A DNA stretch of 64,000 nt, taken from positions 186,001 through 250,000 of the forward strand of contig NZ_JBBAXC010000004.1 in assembly GCF_037120725.1 (NCBI RefSeq). The letters run 5' to 3'. Numbering within the stretch: the first letter of the stretch is position 1; each line of letters begins with the position of its first letter. The translations under genes were made by a program, and so were the position numbers. The notes beneath the pieces were generated by a model that ran no database searches, was not told the origin of the DNA, and saw only the letters and a program-made list of their open reading frames with translations. The DNA comes from Bacillus spongiae. GTDB taxonomy: Bacteria; Bacillota; Bacilli; Bacillales; Bacillaceae_K. This document shows positions 19,650 through 29,526 of the stretch, one piece after another.

Positions 19650-19746
19650 TGCAATCACCTCTATATGTTTCAATATTTATATAATCTCTTTCCTTATTTC
19701 AGCTCGTTAATGAGTCAAAACTGATAAAGCGAGGAAACAAATTAAT

Positions 19747-20283
19747 TTATTTTTGACTTTTAACTGGGTCGTTAGAAAAACCCGTACTGAAGAAGCACAT
19801 TATCGCCGCAACTCCCGTGACGGTAATGGCCATCATCCACCCTATAAAGATCATCGTGACATCTTCGCCAGGATATGACGGCGTCAATGTTACAATCTTA
19901 TAGATGAATATAATTGTTAAAATGATATAAAAACTACTTCCTATTATCCCTAGCATAAGACGCCCTTGCCTTGTTCCTATCCAAGCTTTATGAACGGAGA
20001 TCCAAAAATAAAGACTTCCGAGTACAGCGAAAATGATAATAAACAAATGAAGAAAAGGAATTGTGAGAAAGGTCAATCCAAAAAGGATGAGACCTGTCGT
20101 AAAAAAGAGAATGGCATTTATGATGAATAAAAACATTCCTCCGAAGCGAGCATTTTGAAACCATATAGCCGTTTTTAACTTACACACTAACCAATTGTCA
20201 TGACTCACTAGATTAATGATTGAACCTCTAAAGATTATAACTAGTAATAGACCTATAAAACCCAGTAAGAAAATCAATGACAC
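19747..20283 (-). CDS. Membrane protein of unknown function
   Basis: 178 residues with five likely transmembrane segments and a short polar C-terminus (GFSNDPVKSQK). The start is GTG at 20283 behind GAGGAGGA. The family is not recognised and no functional residues stand out. It precedes the CoaB-like gene on the same strand with a gap of about 100 bases. Confidence 0.65.
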   Translation of the reverse strand: MSLIFLLGFIGLLLVIIFRGSIINLVSHDNWLVCKLKTAIWFQNARFGGMFLFIINAILFFTTGLILFGLTFLTIPFLHLFIIIFAVLGSLYFWISVHKAWIGTRQGRLMLGIIGSSFYIILTIIFIYKIVTLTPSYPGEDVTMIFIGWMMAITVTGVAAIMCFFSTGFSNDPVKSQK

Positions 20284-20550
20284 ACTTCCTCCTCATTTCT
20301 ATATTTAGTGGAAGAAGAATTGCTATATGATGGTGAACAAACAAGTGGAAAAGGAACAACTACTAAAAAAATTAGTGCTCAACTTGAATTCGCAAACTCT
20401 TCATAACAACTGACTATATCATATTATAGTATTTATTGTTTTTCAATAAAAAAATATCGTTTTTCTTAACATGACATTTCAGTTATCACCCTCAAAATGG
20501 GAGAACAATTTGAAATAAACCGTTCGAAATTCTATATGGATTTGATGATA

Positions 20551-20890
20551 CATTTAATCGAGGGTCATATATTCGTTGAATTAGAACACCATAAGTGTCG
20601 CTTAAAGTATTTTAAATAGACGGGTAATAATTTAGACTCTTCCATCACTTGTTGAATTGTAGTAAATATTTGTATATCTACTAAGTTTGCACTTTGAAGC
20701 CAAAGTGCAATGTTCTACCCTACATTGTACAACTCAATAAGTACCATTATTTCTTCTGCTCATCATTTTGTTTTTTTAACCTCAAGGACGGGAAATGTTA
20801 GCTATATCTTCTTGTGTTAATACAAGGGGATGATCACGCTTCGCATTTCGTATATAGGATTGAGTGAGTGAAAGCTTGTAAAAATAAAAC
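20551..20890 (-). pseudogene. Decayed duplicate of the VOC-family gene at 22528-22971
   Basis: At DNA level this stretch follows the downstream VOC gene closely (for example CGAGGGTCATA, GGGTAATAATTT, CTACTAAGTTTGCACTTTGAA, GTTAATACAAG), with scattered substitutions, small deletions and a missing 5' part. No long frame remains. It is a diverged, broken paralogue about 1.9 kb from the intact copy and in the same orientation. Confidence 0.75.
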
Positions 20891-20947
20891 AATTTTTATA
20901 GGTGTTAACAAAAGAAAAGTGAGATCGAATGGTTTTCTATTAATTAC

Positions 20948-20983
20948 GAAAAAAACAACGATAATGTCATATCGTTGTTTTTT
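20948..20983 (-). terminator. prsA terminator
   Basis: Stem AACAACGATA / TATCGTTGTT with T runs on both sides. Confidence 0.85.
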
Positions 20984-20997
20984 AGTAGTTGATGTTA

Positions 20998-21864
20998 TTA
21001 ACCTTGTGTACTAGATAATAACTTATCGATTTCCTTTTGTAGTTCCTTGTCTTCTACCTTAAGTTCAGCATCCTTTTTTAGTTTATCCATTACTTCTGAA
21101 ATAGGCTTAGCATTGGCAACTAAGTATTGATCTTTTATTTCGTCTTTATTTTCATCAAATGTTTTTTCTGTACGTTCTGTCACCTTGATAATATGGTAAC
21201 CGAATTGTGATTTTACCGGTTCACTTATTTTATTAAGTTCGATAGAGAAAGCAACTTCAGAGAATTCTGGAACCATATCACCCTTTTTAAATTCCCCGAG
21301 GGATCCTCCGTTTTGAGCTGAGCCTGGGTCGGTAGACTTTTCTTGAGCTATTTTAGCAAAATCTTCCCCATCCTCTAATTGTTTCTTTATCTCCTTGGCT
21401 GTGTTTTCATCTTCTACTAAAATATGAGAAGCTGTTGCTAATGTGAACTCATCTTTATTTTCTTCAAAATATGTTTTTAATTCTTCATCTGTGACTTTTA
21501 CGCCATCCGTAATTGCCTTTTCTTGCAGAAGATTCATTTCGATTTGTTCTTTAAAAGTGTCTTCATCAAGACCACTACTTGCAAGAGCTGCTTCAAATTC
21601 CTCATCTGAAGAGAACTGCTCTTTTACCGTTTTCAATTCAGAATCTATCTCCTTTTCAGAAACAGAATAGTTGTCTTTAAGGAGCTTCTCTTGGATCATT
21701 TTTTCTAAAACAGCTGCTCCATTAACCTCAAGTAATTCTTTATACAAGTCATCTTGAGTGATGTTACCTGCATTCGTTTTTACAACTACATCATCACCAA
21801 TAGAGCAAGCTGATAAACCAATTAGGGAAGCGCTTAGAGTAATCGACGTTATTAATTTCTTCAT
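20998..21864 (-). CDS. prsA: Foldase lipoprotein PrsA (parvulin-type peptidyl-prolyl isomerase)
   Basis: An extracytoplasmic lipoprotein that helps secreted proteins fold. 288 residues: signal peptide with lipobox LSACS (Cys about residue 20), an N-terminal SurA-like helical region, the PpiC/rotamase domain (ATASHILVEDENTAKEI ... GSAQNGGSLGEFKKGDMVPEF ... VKSQFGYHIIKV) in the middle, and a helical C-terminal segment. Length and layout fit Bacillus PrsA. An unusually long perfect palindrome lies in the leader. Confidence 0.94.
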   Translation of the reverse strand: MKKLITSITLSASLIGLSACSIGDDVVVKTNAGNITQDDLYKELLEVNGAAVLEKMIQEKLLKDNYSVSEKEIDSELKTVKEQFSSDEEFEAALASSGLDEDTFKEQIEMNLLQEKAITDGVKVTDEELKTYFEENKDEFTLATASHILVEDENTAKEIKKQLEDGEDFAKIAQEKSTDPGSAQNGGSLGEFKKGDMVPEFSEVAFSIELNKISEPVKSQFGYHIIKVTERTEKTFDENKDEIKDQYLVANAKPISEVMDKLKKDAELKVEDKELQKEIDKLLSSTQG

Positions 21865-21914
21865 TTTTTAATAAACTCCTATCTTCAATTTAATTCATGA
21901 AGTATTCTATTTTT

Positions 21915-21960
21915 TGTGTGTTTAAAGAAAAGTAGAAATATACTTTTCTTTAAACACACA
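21915..21960. promoter_or_regulatory. 20-bp perfect inverted repeat upstream of prsA
   Basis: Arms at 21915-21934 and 21941-21960 are exact complements with a six-base loop (GAAATA). No T run follows on either strand, so it is not an ordinary terminator. It sits about 50 bases before the prsA ATG and could be an operator or an mRNA leader hairpin. On the plus strand it is also the first structured element after prsA's start. Confidence 0.65.
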
Positions 21961-22139
21961 TGATAACACAAATTATACAAAGATGATATTTTCTCAGATT
22001 ACAAAAAGAATATATTAATATTACATTATTGTTATACTATTTTTATTTTAGGCTCTTTTTAATAACTCTGTTGAAATTTGAACAAAACGATTGATATAGA
22101 AAAATGAATGAGAGCGAGTAATATTCGGATAGTATTAAA

Positions 22140-22417
22140 GGAAATTATTAAAGAGATAAAGAAACTTAGTACCGAAAACCAATATCGCCTTTAAGAGTTT
22201 TTTACCAAATCTCTCACATCATATTCTGCAAGTGAACCAGTCTGAAATAATAAAACAATATCTAGTTAATAATCCTAGCGCACAATTTTTGAAAGAGGTT
22301 TTAGGGTTTCCGTTCACCTATTCTGAGGAAGAGTTTATGGAAAACTATTACACCAATATTTTGCAACTCATCTTGATGATTACCGAATTCCATTCTTGGA
22401 TAGATGAAAAAAAGTGA
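22140..22417 (+). pseudogene. Probable decayed small gene
   Basis: Protein-like stretches appear in different frames: KEIIKEIKKLSTENQYRL then a stop; then NQSEIIKQYLVNNPSAQFLKEV through GFPFTYSEEEFMENYY from about 22232; and THLDDYRIPFLDR in the +1 frame near the end. This looks like one gene broken by frameshifts, but I recognise no family. The middle part could instead be read as a GTG-started 61-residue protein. Confidence 0.35.
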
Positions 22418-22454
22418 TTCTAATAAGTTCATCTCCGTTTTAGGAATGTAATAA

Positions 22455-22495
22455 AAAAGTACAAAGGACTTCATTAAATAGAAGTCCTTTGTAAA
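22455..22495 (-). terminator. Terminator of the VOC-family gene
   Basis: Perfect 12-bp stem ACAAAGGACTTC / GAAGTCCTTTGT followed on the minus strand by TTTTTTATT. Confidence 0.85.
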
Positions 22496-22527
22496 AATTA
22501 ATATCAACAATATTGTTTAACGGAGCC

Positions 22528-22971
22528 TTATTTTAAACGAGGGTCATACATTAGTTGAATTTGAATACCATATGGGTCTCGGACAATACCGTAAGCTTCA
22601 CTGAAAACATTTTGACAAAGAGGGGTAATAATTTGAACCCTTTCATCACTTGTTAAATTCTGATAAAAGCTTTGTATTTCTACTAAGTTTGCACTTTGAA
22701 TACAAAGAGAAATATTATTTCCTACATTATACAACTCACTTGGTAACATCGTTTCTTCTGCAATCATTAGTTTCGTTTTTCCAACCTCAAGCACTGAATG
22801 GGAAATGTAATCTTTATTTTCTTCTGTTAATACAAGTGAATGATCCCGTTTCGCCATATCTGAATAGGTCACAACTAGTAACTCTTTTGCATTTAGATGT
22901 TTCTTGTAAAAACGTAGTGCTTCATTTGCCTTTCCATTCATAGATAAAAAAACGACAACCTCTAAAGTCAT
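22528..22971 (-). CDS. VOC superfamily protein, PhnB-like
   Basis: A 147-residue member of the vicinal oxygen chelate (glyoxalase/bleomycin resistance) superfamily. The start VVFLSMNGKANEALRFYKKHL and the end FSEAYGIVRDPYGIQIQL are the PhnB/YjdN pattern; the substrate is unknown. The ribosome site AAAGGAGG is clear. It is divergently transcribed from a WYL-domain regulator across an 83-base gap that contains an inverted repeat, so it is probably that regulator's target. A broken duplicate lies at 20551-20890. Confidence 0.85.
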   Translation of the reverse strand: MTLEVVVFLSMNGKANEALRFYKKHLNAKELLVVTYSDMAKRDHSLVLTEENKDYISHSVLEVGKTKLMIAEETMLPSELYNVGNNISLCIQSANLVEIQSFYQNLTSDERVQIITPLCQNVFSEAYGIVRDPYGIQIQLMYDPRLK

Positions 22972-23014
22972 TGTAAAGACCTCCTTTTATTTTTTACACT
23001 TTTAGGATACACTA

Positions 23015-23041
23015 AAAAGGTATCAAACCATGACACCTTTT
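23015..23041. promoter_or_regulatory. Inverted repeat between VOC gene and WYL regulator, candidate operator
   Basis: Arms AAAAGGTATCA (23015-23025) and TGACACCTTTT (23031-23041) pair at 10 of 11 positions around a 5-base spacer. It is the only dyad in the divergent intergenic region and ends just before the regulator's ribosome site. It is a likely binding site for the YafY-type protein encoded next to it. Confidence 0.6.
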
Positions 23042-23054
23042 AAGGAGTTTTACG

Positions 23055-24002
23055 ATGAATAAATCTGAAAGATTAAATGATATGCTGCAATTCATCAATA
23101 ATAAAAAAACTTTTAACCTTAAGGATTTAATGGAAAAGTATAATATTTCTAGAAGTACTGCGATTAGAGACGTACACTCATTAGAATTATTAGGAATGCC
23201 CCTATATGTTGAACAAGGTAGAAGTGGAAAGTATGTAGTATTAGATAATCGTATCTTATCTCCCATCATCTTCACAGTGGATGAAATGTATGCGATTTAT
23301 TTCGCTATGTTGACTTTAAACGGTTACAAGGCAAAACCATTTGACTACGAAATAAATAAATTAGAGGATAAACTTAAACAAGTATTACCAAGTCAAGTGA
23401 GCAATAATATTGAGAAAATGAAGAGGTTAATCGAGCTGGAAAAGACCGACCATAGCAATTTTAATCCTTATCTAAAAGAGTTGATTCAGGGAATTATTGA
23501 GGAAAAAGTTTATCAAGTTTCCTATTCAAAAGAAAAACAAAAAATAAGAATTACAGGTCAGTTTATTAAAATCAACTCTAAATTTGGTCAATGGTATGCT
23601 AAAATGTACAATTTTTCTAAGCAAACCGTCCAAAATCTCCGATGCGATAAAATAGTATCACTAGAATTGGCTGAAAAACAAAATCCATCGAAACTAGAGG
23701 ATTTATTATTGTTATTAGAGAAAGATTATCACAAGCAAGAGAATGCGATTCCGTTCACAGTAATTGTAACAAATAAAGGAAAGGATTTATTTGACAAGGA
23801 ACATTATCCATCAATGTCCATTCAAAAAACAGATGACCGTTATATCATATCGGGTTACTACAATGGGAACGAAGAAGATTTCATCTCTGAATATTTTATG
23901 CGCTTTGGTAAGTCCATTGTTTCTATCAACCCGCCTGCATTAATATCTTCCATTCAAAACAAATTGCATCATATATCAACTCATTTAAATAAAATGAGCT
24001 GA
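23055..24002 (+). CDS. YafY-type transcriptional regulator (HTH plus WYL domain)
   Basis: 315 residues. An N-terminal winged helix-turn-helix (ERLNDMLQFINNKKTFNLKDLMEKYNISRSTAIRDVHSLELLG, residues 4-47) is followed by a ligand-binding WYL-type domain (QVSYSKEKQKIRITGQFIKINSKFGQWYAKMYN, about residues 155-190) and a C-terminal extension. The canonical W-Y-L is degenerate (WYA). Such proteins sense small molecules and often control a divergently placed gene, here the VOC-family protein. The ribosome site AAGGAG lies upstream. Confidence 0.87.
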   Translation: MNKSERLNDMLQFINNKKTFNLKDLMEKYNISRSTAIRDVHSLELLGMPLYVEQGRSGKYVVLDNRILSPIIFTVDEMYAIYFAMLTLNGYKAKPFDYEINKLEDKLKQVLPSQVSNNIEKMKRLIELEKTDHSNFNPYLKELIQGIIEEKVYQVSYSKEKQKIRITGQFIKINSKFGQWYAKMYNFSKQTVQNLRCDKIVSLELAEKQNPSKLEDLLLLLEKDYHKQENAIPFTVIVTNKGKDLFDKEHYPSMSIQKTDDRYIISGYYNGNEEDFISEYFMRFGKSIVSINPPALISSIQNKLHHISTHLNKMS

Positions 24003-24690
24003 CCAAGTTGATTGAAATAGGTTAGATGACACTTCGCAATAACTCTGCCTTAAATGACCCATTATTCTCATTTTAAAACTTCAGCAAAGACAAAATAGAA
24101 ATCTTTGTATTAGCGTCTCGTTACCAGTTCTTGAAATTATGCTAATCCTTTATATATTTCATTGTTATAGGGAACCTTCCATAGGGTCTCTTGGTTATTC
24201 CATAATCTAAAGAGTATAAGTTTGTATTTAATTGTTCATGTTCACTACGTTTTCTGCAAAAGGAGAGTTCGAATGATAGGTAAGCAATAATAGGTTACAG
24301 TGTAGTATCATGGTAAAAGCTTTTCATCACGATGTACTTCATAACATGCTGCAATTGTTACGAAAGCAAATTGAACTATTCCTTTTCCCCTCGCCAAATG
24401 GCTAATATACGTAAAAATACTATTAGTATCAAAATATTTTTTATTACCTCACGCCATTAACTTCCAATTAAATGTAATCGTCAATGATGAAAGAAAATTC
24501 ACTCTTTTAATGGTAAAAAATTCAATATTTCCTCATCACTACTATGTTCTACTCTTTTAATAACAGAGTGATATTTATTAATTCTTATATAACTTATCAA
24601 TTTACTAGGAAAAAATAAAATAAACTACTTGTCGAATAACTGACTATTCTGATATATTTAAATTATCTCAATTACAAAGGAGTGTTGTTC
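24003..24690. other. Long intergenic region upstream of the M6 protease
   Basis: About 690 AT-rich bases. There is no supported frame and no repeat. The 3' end must carry the protease promoter, but I cannot fix one. Confidence 0.4.
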
Positions 24691-26520
24691 TTGTTAAAAG
24701 TGCTATCAAAAAAAGGTTTAGCTCTTACTATTGCTGGTGGAATTGCGTTAGCAGGCTTCCAACTAAGTGATACCGCTGATAAAGAAAGCGGCAGCCAATA
24801 TGATTTAAGCCTTGGTCACTATGTAGGTGCGTCTCCTGAATTAACCCAAAAAGCGAAAGAATTAGGAGTAGATGTGTCTAAAGTAGACCCAGCTGAAAAA
24901 ATCGCAAATCATGGGAAAAAGTTTCAGCAAGCGGGTGACCATTCTGTTGCCTACAAAGAAGCTACTGGTGATGTACCAGTCCTTGTTTTATTGGCCAAGT
25001 ATAAAGATGGGGATGAACCTATTGGAGACTTCGCAGGACAAGTTCCAGCGAAATACTATGAAGATTTAATTTTTGGTGAAGAGTACAATCCTTATGAACT
25101 CGATGAATTTAAGCAGTACGATGGTCCAGACGTACCAAAAGACCGCACGATGCAAAATGCTTATAAAGAATCTAGTAATGATAGGGTAAATCTAGTACGT
25201 AAAGAAAATACGGAATTTGTTTGGGTTGAGTTACCTAAAGGAGCTTCATACTATTTAGATCAAGACGGAACGTATGCTGAAAATGGCACATATGTCAATG
25301 GTAATGATAACGGTGACGCTCATACTGGTGAATTTATCCGTGACCTTCTAAGAGCTGCCGACGATCAAGTAGATTTCGCAAAGTATGCTGAAAACGGTGA
25401 AGTTCCAAATATATTTGTAATCCATGAAGGGACAGGAGCTGAATTTAGTAGTGACCCAGCACAGTTCTGGTCTCATAAATGGAGTTTATTAAGTGCCCTT
25501 TACTACGGTAAATACTATGAAACTGGTATAACTGCAGATGAGCATGCGGGTATGAGTCAAGGAGATTGGATTGATAAAACGATTGCTGAGGAAATGACGT
25601 TTGATGGGGTCGTCGTGAACAACTATAACATCCAGCCTGGTATTGGCGGAAATGTTGCAGGTTATGACCTTGACACTGAAAGTTATGATGATTCATTAAA
25701 GACTGGTCCATACCCTGCTCAAACTGGTGTTTACGCTCATGAATTCGGACACGTTCTTGGCTTGCCGGATTTCTATGACACCGTTTATTCATCTGAAGGT
25801 GTAGGAAACTACTCCATGATGGCCGGTGGTTCTTGGATGCGTTACCCAAATGATCCAGCATACTCTGGCAACTCACCAACTCACTTTGATCCATTCTCTA
25901 AAATTTTCTTAGGTTGGGCAGAGCCAATTGATGTTAAACCTGAAGATGGTGTACAAGAGATTACATTACCTTCAATCGACAAGGCTTCTGCGGAAAATGG
26001 TATCGTTAAAATGGAAGTACCTGGTTCAAATGGTACTGAATACTTCTTATTCGAGAACATTCAACAAAGTGGATTTAACAAGGGGCTAATTCGCCAAGGA
26101 GAAGACTCACATGGTTTAGTCGCATGGCATGTGGATGAAAACATTATCGAGCTATATCAATCTGCTGGCTTCCGACCTAATAATGTTGAAAATTGGATGA
26201 ACAAACGATTCCAGTCCAACCAAAGCGAAACGGCAAGTGATGGTACAGTTGTAACACATTATGGTTTATCCATTCTACAAGCAGATGGAAAATATGATTT
26301 AGAGAAAAATGAAAACAGAGGAGACGCAGGTGACTTCTTCAAAACTGGAGACAAGCTCACACCAGTTTCAAGTAATGTTCATACTGGCTCATACTATTTC
26401 TGGAAAGGAAATAGCTCAACTCCAGCTAATTCCGGAATTCATGTAACGGATATTAAAGAAAACGAAGATGGATCCATTAGTGCCAAGTTCTACTACAGTT
26501 CAAACGAAAAGAAGCAATAA
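24691..26520 (+). CDS. Secreted M6-family (immune inhibitor A-like) metalloprotease
   Basis: A 609-residue zinc protease. The N-terminus (KVLSKKGLALTIAGGIALAGFQLSDTA) looks like a signal peptide, followed by a pro-region and the M6 catalytic domain. The zinc motif HEFGHVLGLPDFYD (HExxHxxGxxD) lies near residue 349, with the downstream SMMAGGSWM Met-turn. A beta-rich C-terminal part follows (SGIHVTDIKENEDGSISAKF). It is shorter than the InhA proteases of the B. cereus group. I used the TTG at 24691, eight bases after AAAGGAG. A strong terminator follows. Confidence 0.9.
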   Translation: MLKVLSKKGLALTIAGGIALAGFQLSDTADKESGSQYDLSLGHYVGASPELTQKAKELGVDVSKVDPAEKIANHGKKFQQAGDHSVAYKEATGDVPVLVLLAKYKDGDEPIGDFAGQVPAKYYEDLIFGEEYNPYELDEFKQYDGPDVPKDRTMQNAYKESSNDRVNLVRKENTEFVWVELPKGASYYLDQDGTYAENGTYVNGNDNGDAHTGEFIRDLLRAADDQVDFAKYAENGEVPNIFVIHEGTGAEFSSDPAQFWSHKWSLLSALYYGKYYETGITADEHAGMSQGDWIDKTIAEEMTFDGVVVNNYNIQPGIGGNVAGYDLDTESYDDSLKTGPYPAQTGVYAHEFGHVLGLPDFYDTVYSSEGVGNYSMMAGGSWMRYPNDPAYSGNSPTHFDPFSKIFLGWAEPIDVKPEDGVQEITLPSIDKASAENGIVKMEVPGSNGTEYFLFENIQQSGFNKGLIRQGEDSHGLVAWHVDENIIELYQSAGFRPNNVENWMNKRFQSNQSETASDGTVVTHYGLSILQADGKYDLEKNENRGDAGDFFKTGDKLTPVSSNVHTGSYYFWKGNSSTPANSGIHVTDIKENEDGSISAKFYYSSNEKKQ

Positions 26521-26532
26521 ACTGATTTTTCA

Positions 26533-26570
26533 AGCCTGAGCTCAGTAATGATAGAGCTCAGGTTTTTTGT
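26533..26570 (+). terminator. Terminator of the M6 protease gene
   Basis: Stem CCTGAGCTC / GAGCTCAGG followed by TTTTTTG. Confidence 0.9.
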
Positions 26571-26619
26571 TTTTAATTGCCCTACTTCCCTTACATCCTT
26601 GAACATGAATCCCCATAAG

Positions 26620-26656
26620 AAAACCTCCTTCATTTACTATTAAGGAGGTTTTTTCT
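26620..26656 (+). terminator. Second terminator-like hairpin
   Basis: Stem AACCTCCTT / AAGGAGGTT followed by TTTTTTC. Its arms contain a Shine-Dalgarno-like sequence, but no start codon follows; it probably acts as a back-up terminator. The remaining bases to 26845 show nothing else. Confidence 0.7.
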
Positions 26657-26845
26657 TTATAGAACTAATAAAATGTTGATACATCTTTCAACCTTACTAT
26701 TCCATTTTACCGAAATAACTATGTGCGAAATGATAAATCAAGTTTGTTAACGAATAATCTATTGAATTGGCCCAAGTATTAAAAGCTCCACCAATAACGG
26801 ATGCCTATTCCCTCAGTTAGATTGGTAGGTTCTCGGAGTAATTCA

Positions 26846-27811
26846 CTACTTGAGAAGTGATGATTTATTTACTGTTACCGTATTAGCTAATAATTGATTG
26901 ATCCAATTAACAATATCCTCAAACACATCTTTACGATTTACTTCATTAAGCATTTCATGTCTGCCTTCAGAATAAAAATAGGAAACGATATCATACTCAC
27001 TGTACCGTTGCATTTGATCAATAACTTTCTGAACACCTTTTGTTTGTCTACCAACTGGATCTTTTTCTCCGCTAATGAATAGGAATGGGACATCCCTTGG
27101 AATATTCTTTACTTCACCTTCTTTATGAATCAACCGAAGGCCCTCGATTAAATCGACGAACATACTTGTTGTAGATATTTTCCCACAATACTCATCCTCT
27201 ATATATTGTTGGACTGAAGATTCATCACGAGATAACCAATCAAATGGGGTTTTTGTCGGTGAAAACTGCGTATTAAATTGGCCGAAAGAAAGTTTATCCA
27301 ACAACGGACTGGTTTTTTTCCAACCTTTATTCTTTCCTACACGAGTAGCTAAAAATTTTCCGATTGTCCCCATAAAAGGAGAAAAATCACCTGTCCCTGA
27401 AAGTATCACACCTTCTAGTCGGTCGTGATAGCGTTGAATATATCTCCTCACAATAAATGATCCCATACTATGACCAAATAAAATAATAGGTACACCGTGG
27501 TATTGGCTTCTAATAAAAGCATTCACCTCATGAAGATCATCTACAATATGTTCAAATCCGTTGTCGTCAGCGAAGTACCCAAAGGTTCCATTTTTTTCAG
27601 CTGTTCGTCCGTGACCTCTGTGATCATTTCCAACTACATAAATACCGTTTTCTACTAAGTACTCTGCAAATTCCTTGTACCGCATTACATGCTCAGCCAT
27701 ACCATGGGCAAGCTGAAGAATTGCCTTCGGTTCCGTAGATTCATTTTCCCATGCCACCGTATAGATGTGATGATCATCTCTTGTTTTTAAGAATCCCGTT
27801 GTCTCCTTCAT
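26846..27811 (-). CDS. Alpha/beta hydrolase, monoacylglycerol lipase-like
   Basis: A 321-residue cytosolic serine hydrolase of the monoacylglycerol lipase type (Hydrolase_4). The oxyanion HG motif is in QLAHGMAEH, the nucleophile elbow is GHSMGSFIVRRY, the acid lies in FISGEKDPVG and the catalytic His in SEGRHEMLNE. Such enzymes release glycerol and fatty acids from monoglycerides or act as lysophospholipases. It starts only 20 bases after glpD (ATG at 27811 behind AAGGGG), so it is probably the last gene of the glycerol operon, which fits a glycerol-releasing role. Confidence 0.85.
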   Translation of the reverse strand: MKETTGFLKTRDDHHIYTVAWENESTEPKAILQLAHGMAEHVMRYKEFAEYLVENGIYVVGNDHRGHGRTAEKNGTFGYFADDNGFEHIVDDLHEVNAFIRSQYHGVPIILFGHSMGSFIVRRYIQRYHDRLEGVILSGTGDFSPFMGTIGKFLATRVGKNKGWKKTSPLLDKLSFGQFNTQFSPTKTPFDWLSRDESSVQQYIEDEYCGKISTTSMFVDLIEGLRLIHKEGEVKNIPRDVPFLFISGEKDPVGRQTKGVQKVIDQMQRYSEYDIVSYFYSEGRHEMLNEVNRKDVFEDIVNWINQLLANTVTVNKSSLLK

Positions 27812-27831
27812 CCTCTTCACCCCTTTTTCTT

Positions 27832-29490
27832 TTATTCTACCGTAGCTTCCACTGCTTCTACTAGCTCTTTGTTTAATCGATTTTCAAAATCTTGAAATTG
27901 CTTAGATGTCCATTTCAGAGAATCCCTCATCCGATTCATGACAGGCCTTTTCCATTTTCGAACGGAATCGATGTTAAAAAAGAGTGCACCTGTACGCCGA
28001 ATAAAGAAATCGGATGGTGTATACGCTAGTTCCTCGTTCATTGCATATTCTAACTGGGCAAAAACTAATGGAGGTAAGGTATTATCGCCTCTTTGGTTTT
28101 GATAATCTTTCACAAGCCGGAAGAGTTCATCAACATTATTCCCATACATGCTAGCAAGCTTTTTTCCTTCCTCTGAAGAGAGGCCATAGTGTGCAGATTC
28201 CTCTGCTTTTTGTTGAATAAATCGCTCGAAACCCTCAGATCCACCAACATCACCTCCAGAAATCGGAAGGTGTTTCGTTTGAGATTGGGGAAAAGAACTA
28301 CCCTTCTCTTCTGCTAATCGTTTTGTGACTAAGTTGACGACATCTTCAGCCATTTTTCGATAGCCTGTTAGCTTTCCGCCAGCAATCGTAATGACGCCAC
28401 TTTCATGCTCCCACACTTCATCTTTTCGAGATATTTCAGATGGGTCTTTTCCTTCTTCATAAATAAGTGGTCGAATACCAGCCCAGCTTGATTCAACATC
28501 CTCCTTTGAAAGCAATACTTTAGGAAACATATACGATATGCTTTGTAAAATATAATCTCGGTCTTCTTCTGTCATTTTCGGGGAAGCTTTGTCTGAATCA
28601 AAAAAAGTATCAGTTGTCCCTACATATGTTTTTCCATCTCTTGGAATCGCGAAAACCATACGTCCATCGGGTGTATCAAAATACACAGATTGTTGTAGCG
28701 GAAATTTCCCTCCACTTATGACAAGGTGAACGCCTTTTGTTAACCGAAGTTTTTTATTATTTCGACTATGGTCTTTGCTCCGCAGTTCGTCTACCCAGGG
28801 ACCGGTTGCATTAATGACCTTCGAACCACGAATTTCAAATACCTCTCCTGAAATTAAATCCTTTGCTTCAATGCCTGCTACTTTACTCTGTTCGTATACA
28901 AATTGTGATGCTTTCACATAATTTAATGCATTCGCCCCATTTGCTTCGGCTGCTTTCATCACTTCAATCGTCAAACGAGAATCATCCGTTCGGTATTCTA
29001 CGTAGTATCCACCTCCTAATAATCCTTCTTCTTTCAATAGCGGCTCAAGTTGAAGGGTTTCTTCTTTAGAGACCATTTTACGCCTCTCTGATTTTTTGAC
29101 ACCGGCTAAATAGTCATACATTTTTAAACCTAGGGAAGTCGATAACCTTCCAAACGTTCCGCCTTTATGGAAAGGAAGAAGCATCCATTCTGGTGTTGTA
29201 ACATGAGGGCCATTTTCGTATACGATTGCGCGTTCTTTTCCAACATCGGATACCATCTTAAATTCAAATTGCTTTAAATAACGCAAACCACCGTGAACAA
29301 GTTTTGTAGAGCGACTTGAAGTCCCCCCTGCAAAGTCTTGCATTTCAACTAATGCCACTTTCATCCCTCGAGAAGCAGCATCAAGGGCGATTCCCGCACC
29401 TGTTATTCCTCCTCCTACAATGACCATGTCATAGTTCTCTTGTTGTAATAGTTTGATTTTTTCTGATCGATTCCTGCTAGATAATCCCAT
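27832..29490 (-). CDS. glpD: Aerobic glycerol-3-phosphate dehydrogenase
   Basis: An FAD enzyme at the membrane that oxidises glycerol 3-phosphate to dihydroxyacetone phosphate and feeds electrons to menaquinone. 552 residues, normal length. The dinucleotide fold [23 protein letters not shown] lies near residue 20; the family signatures [23 protein letters not shown] and the late [18 protein letters not shown] are present. The gene is preceded by a terminator-like hairpin that GlpP is expected to antiterminate, and followed closely by the lipase-like gene. Confidence 0.97.
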   Translation of the reverse strand: MGLSSRNRSEKIKLLQQENYDMVIVGGGITGAGIALDAASRGMKVALVEMQDFAGGTSSRSTKLVHGGLRYLKQFEFKMVSDVGKERAIVYENGPHVTTPEWMLLPFHKGGTFGRLSTSLGLKMYDYLAGVKKSERRKMVSKEETLQLEPLLKEEGLLGGGYYVEYRTDDSRLTIEVMKAAEANGANALNYVKASQFVYEQSKVAGIEAKDLISGEVFEIRGSKVINATGPWVDELRSKDHSRNNKKLRLTKGVHLVISGGKFPLQQSVYFDTPDGRMVFAIPRDGKTYVGTTDTFFDSDKASPKMTEEDRDYILQSISYMFPKVLLSKEDVESSWAGIRPLIYEEGKDPSEISRKDEVWEHESGVITIAGGKLTGYRKMAEDVVNLVTKRLAEEKGSSFPQSQTKHLPISGGDVGGSEGFERFIQQKAEESAHYGLSSEEGKKLASMYGNNVDELFRLVKDYQNQRGDNTLPPLVFAQLEYAMNEELAYTPSDFFIRRTGALFFNIDSVRKWKRPVMNRMRDSLKWTSKQFQDFENRLNKELVEAVEATVE

Positions 29491-29526
29491 GCTTCTTCAC
29501 CTTACCTCTTTTCAAATTTCGATACA

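Noticed and set aside
20310-20410. Short GTG-started frame (33 codons, EELLYDGEQTSGKGTTTKKI)
   Set aside because: Protein-like but without a ribosome site and overlapping the start region of the divergent gene; too short to call.
25445-25894. 149-codon minus-strand frame inside the M6 protease gene
   Set aside because: Antisense to the conserved catalytic domain, His/Gln-rich composition, no ribosome site.
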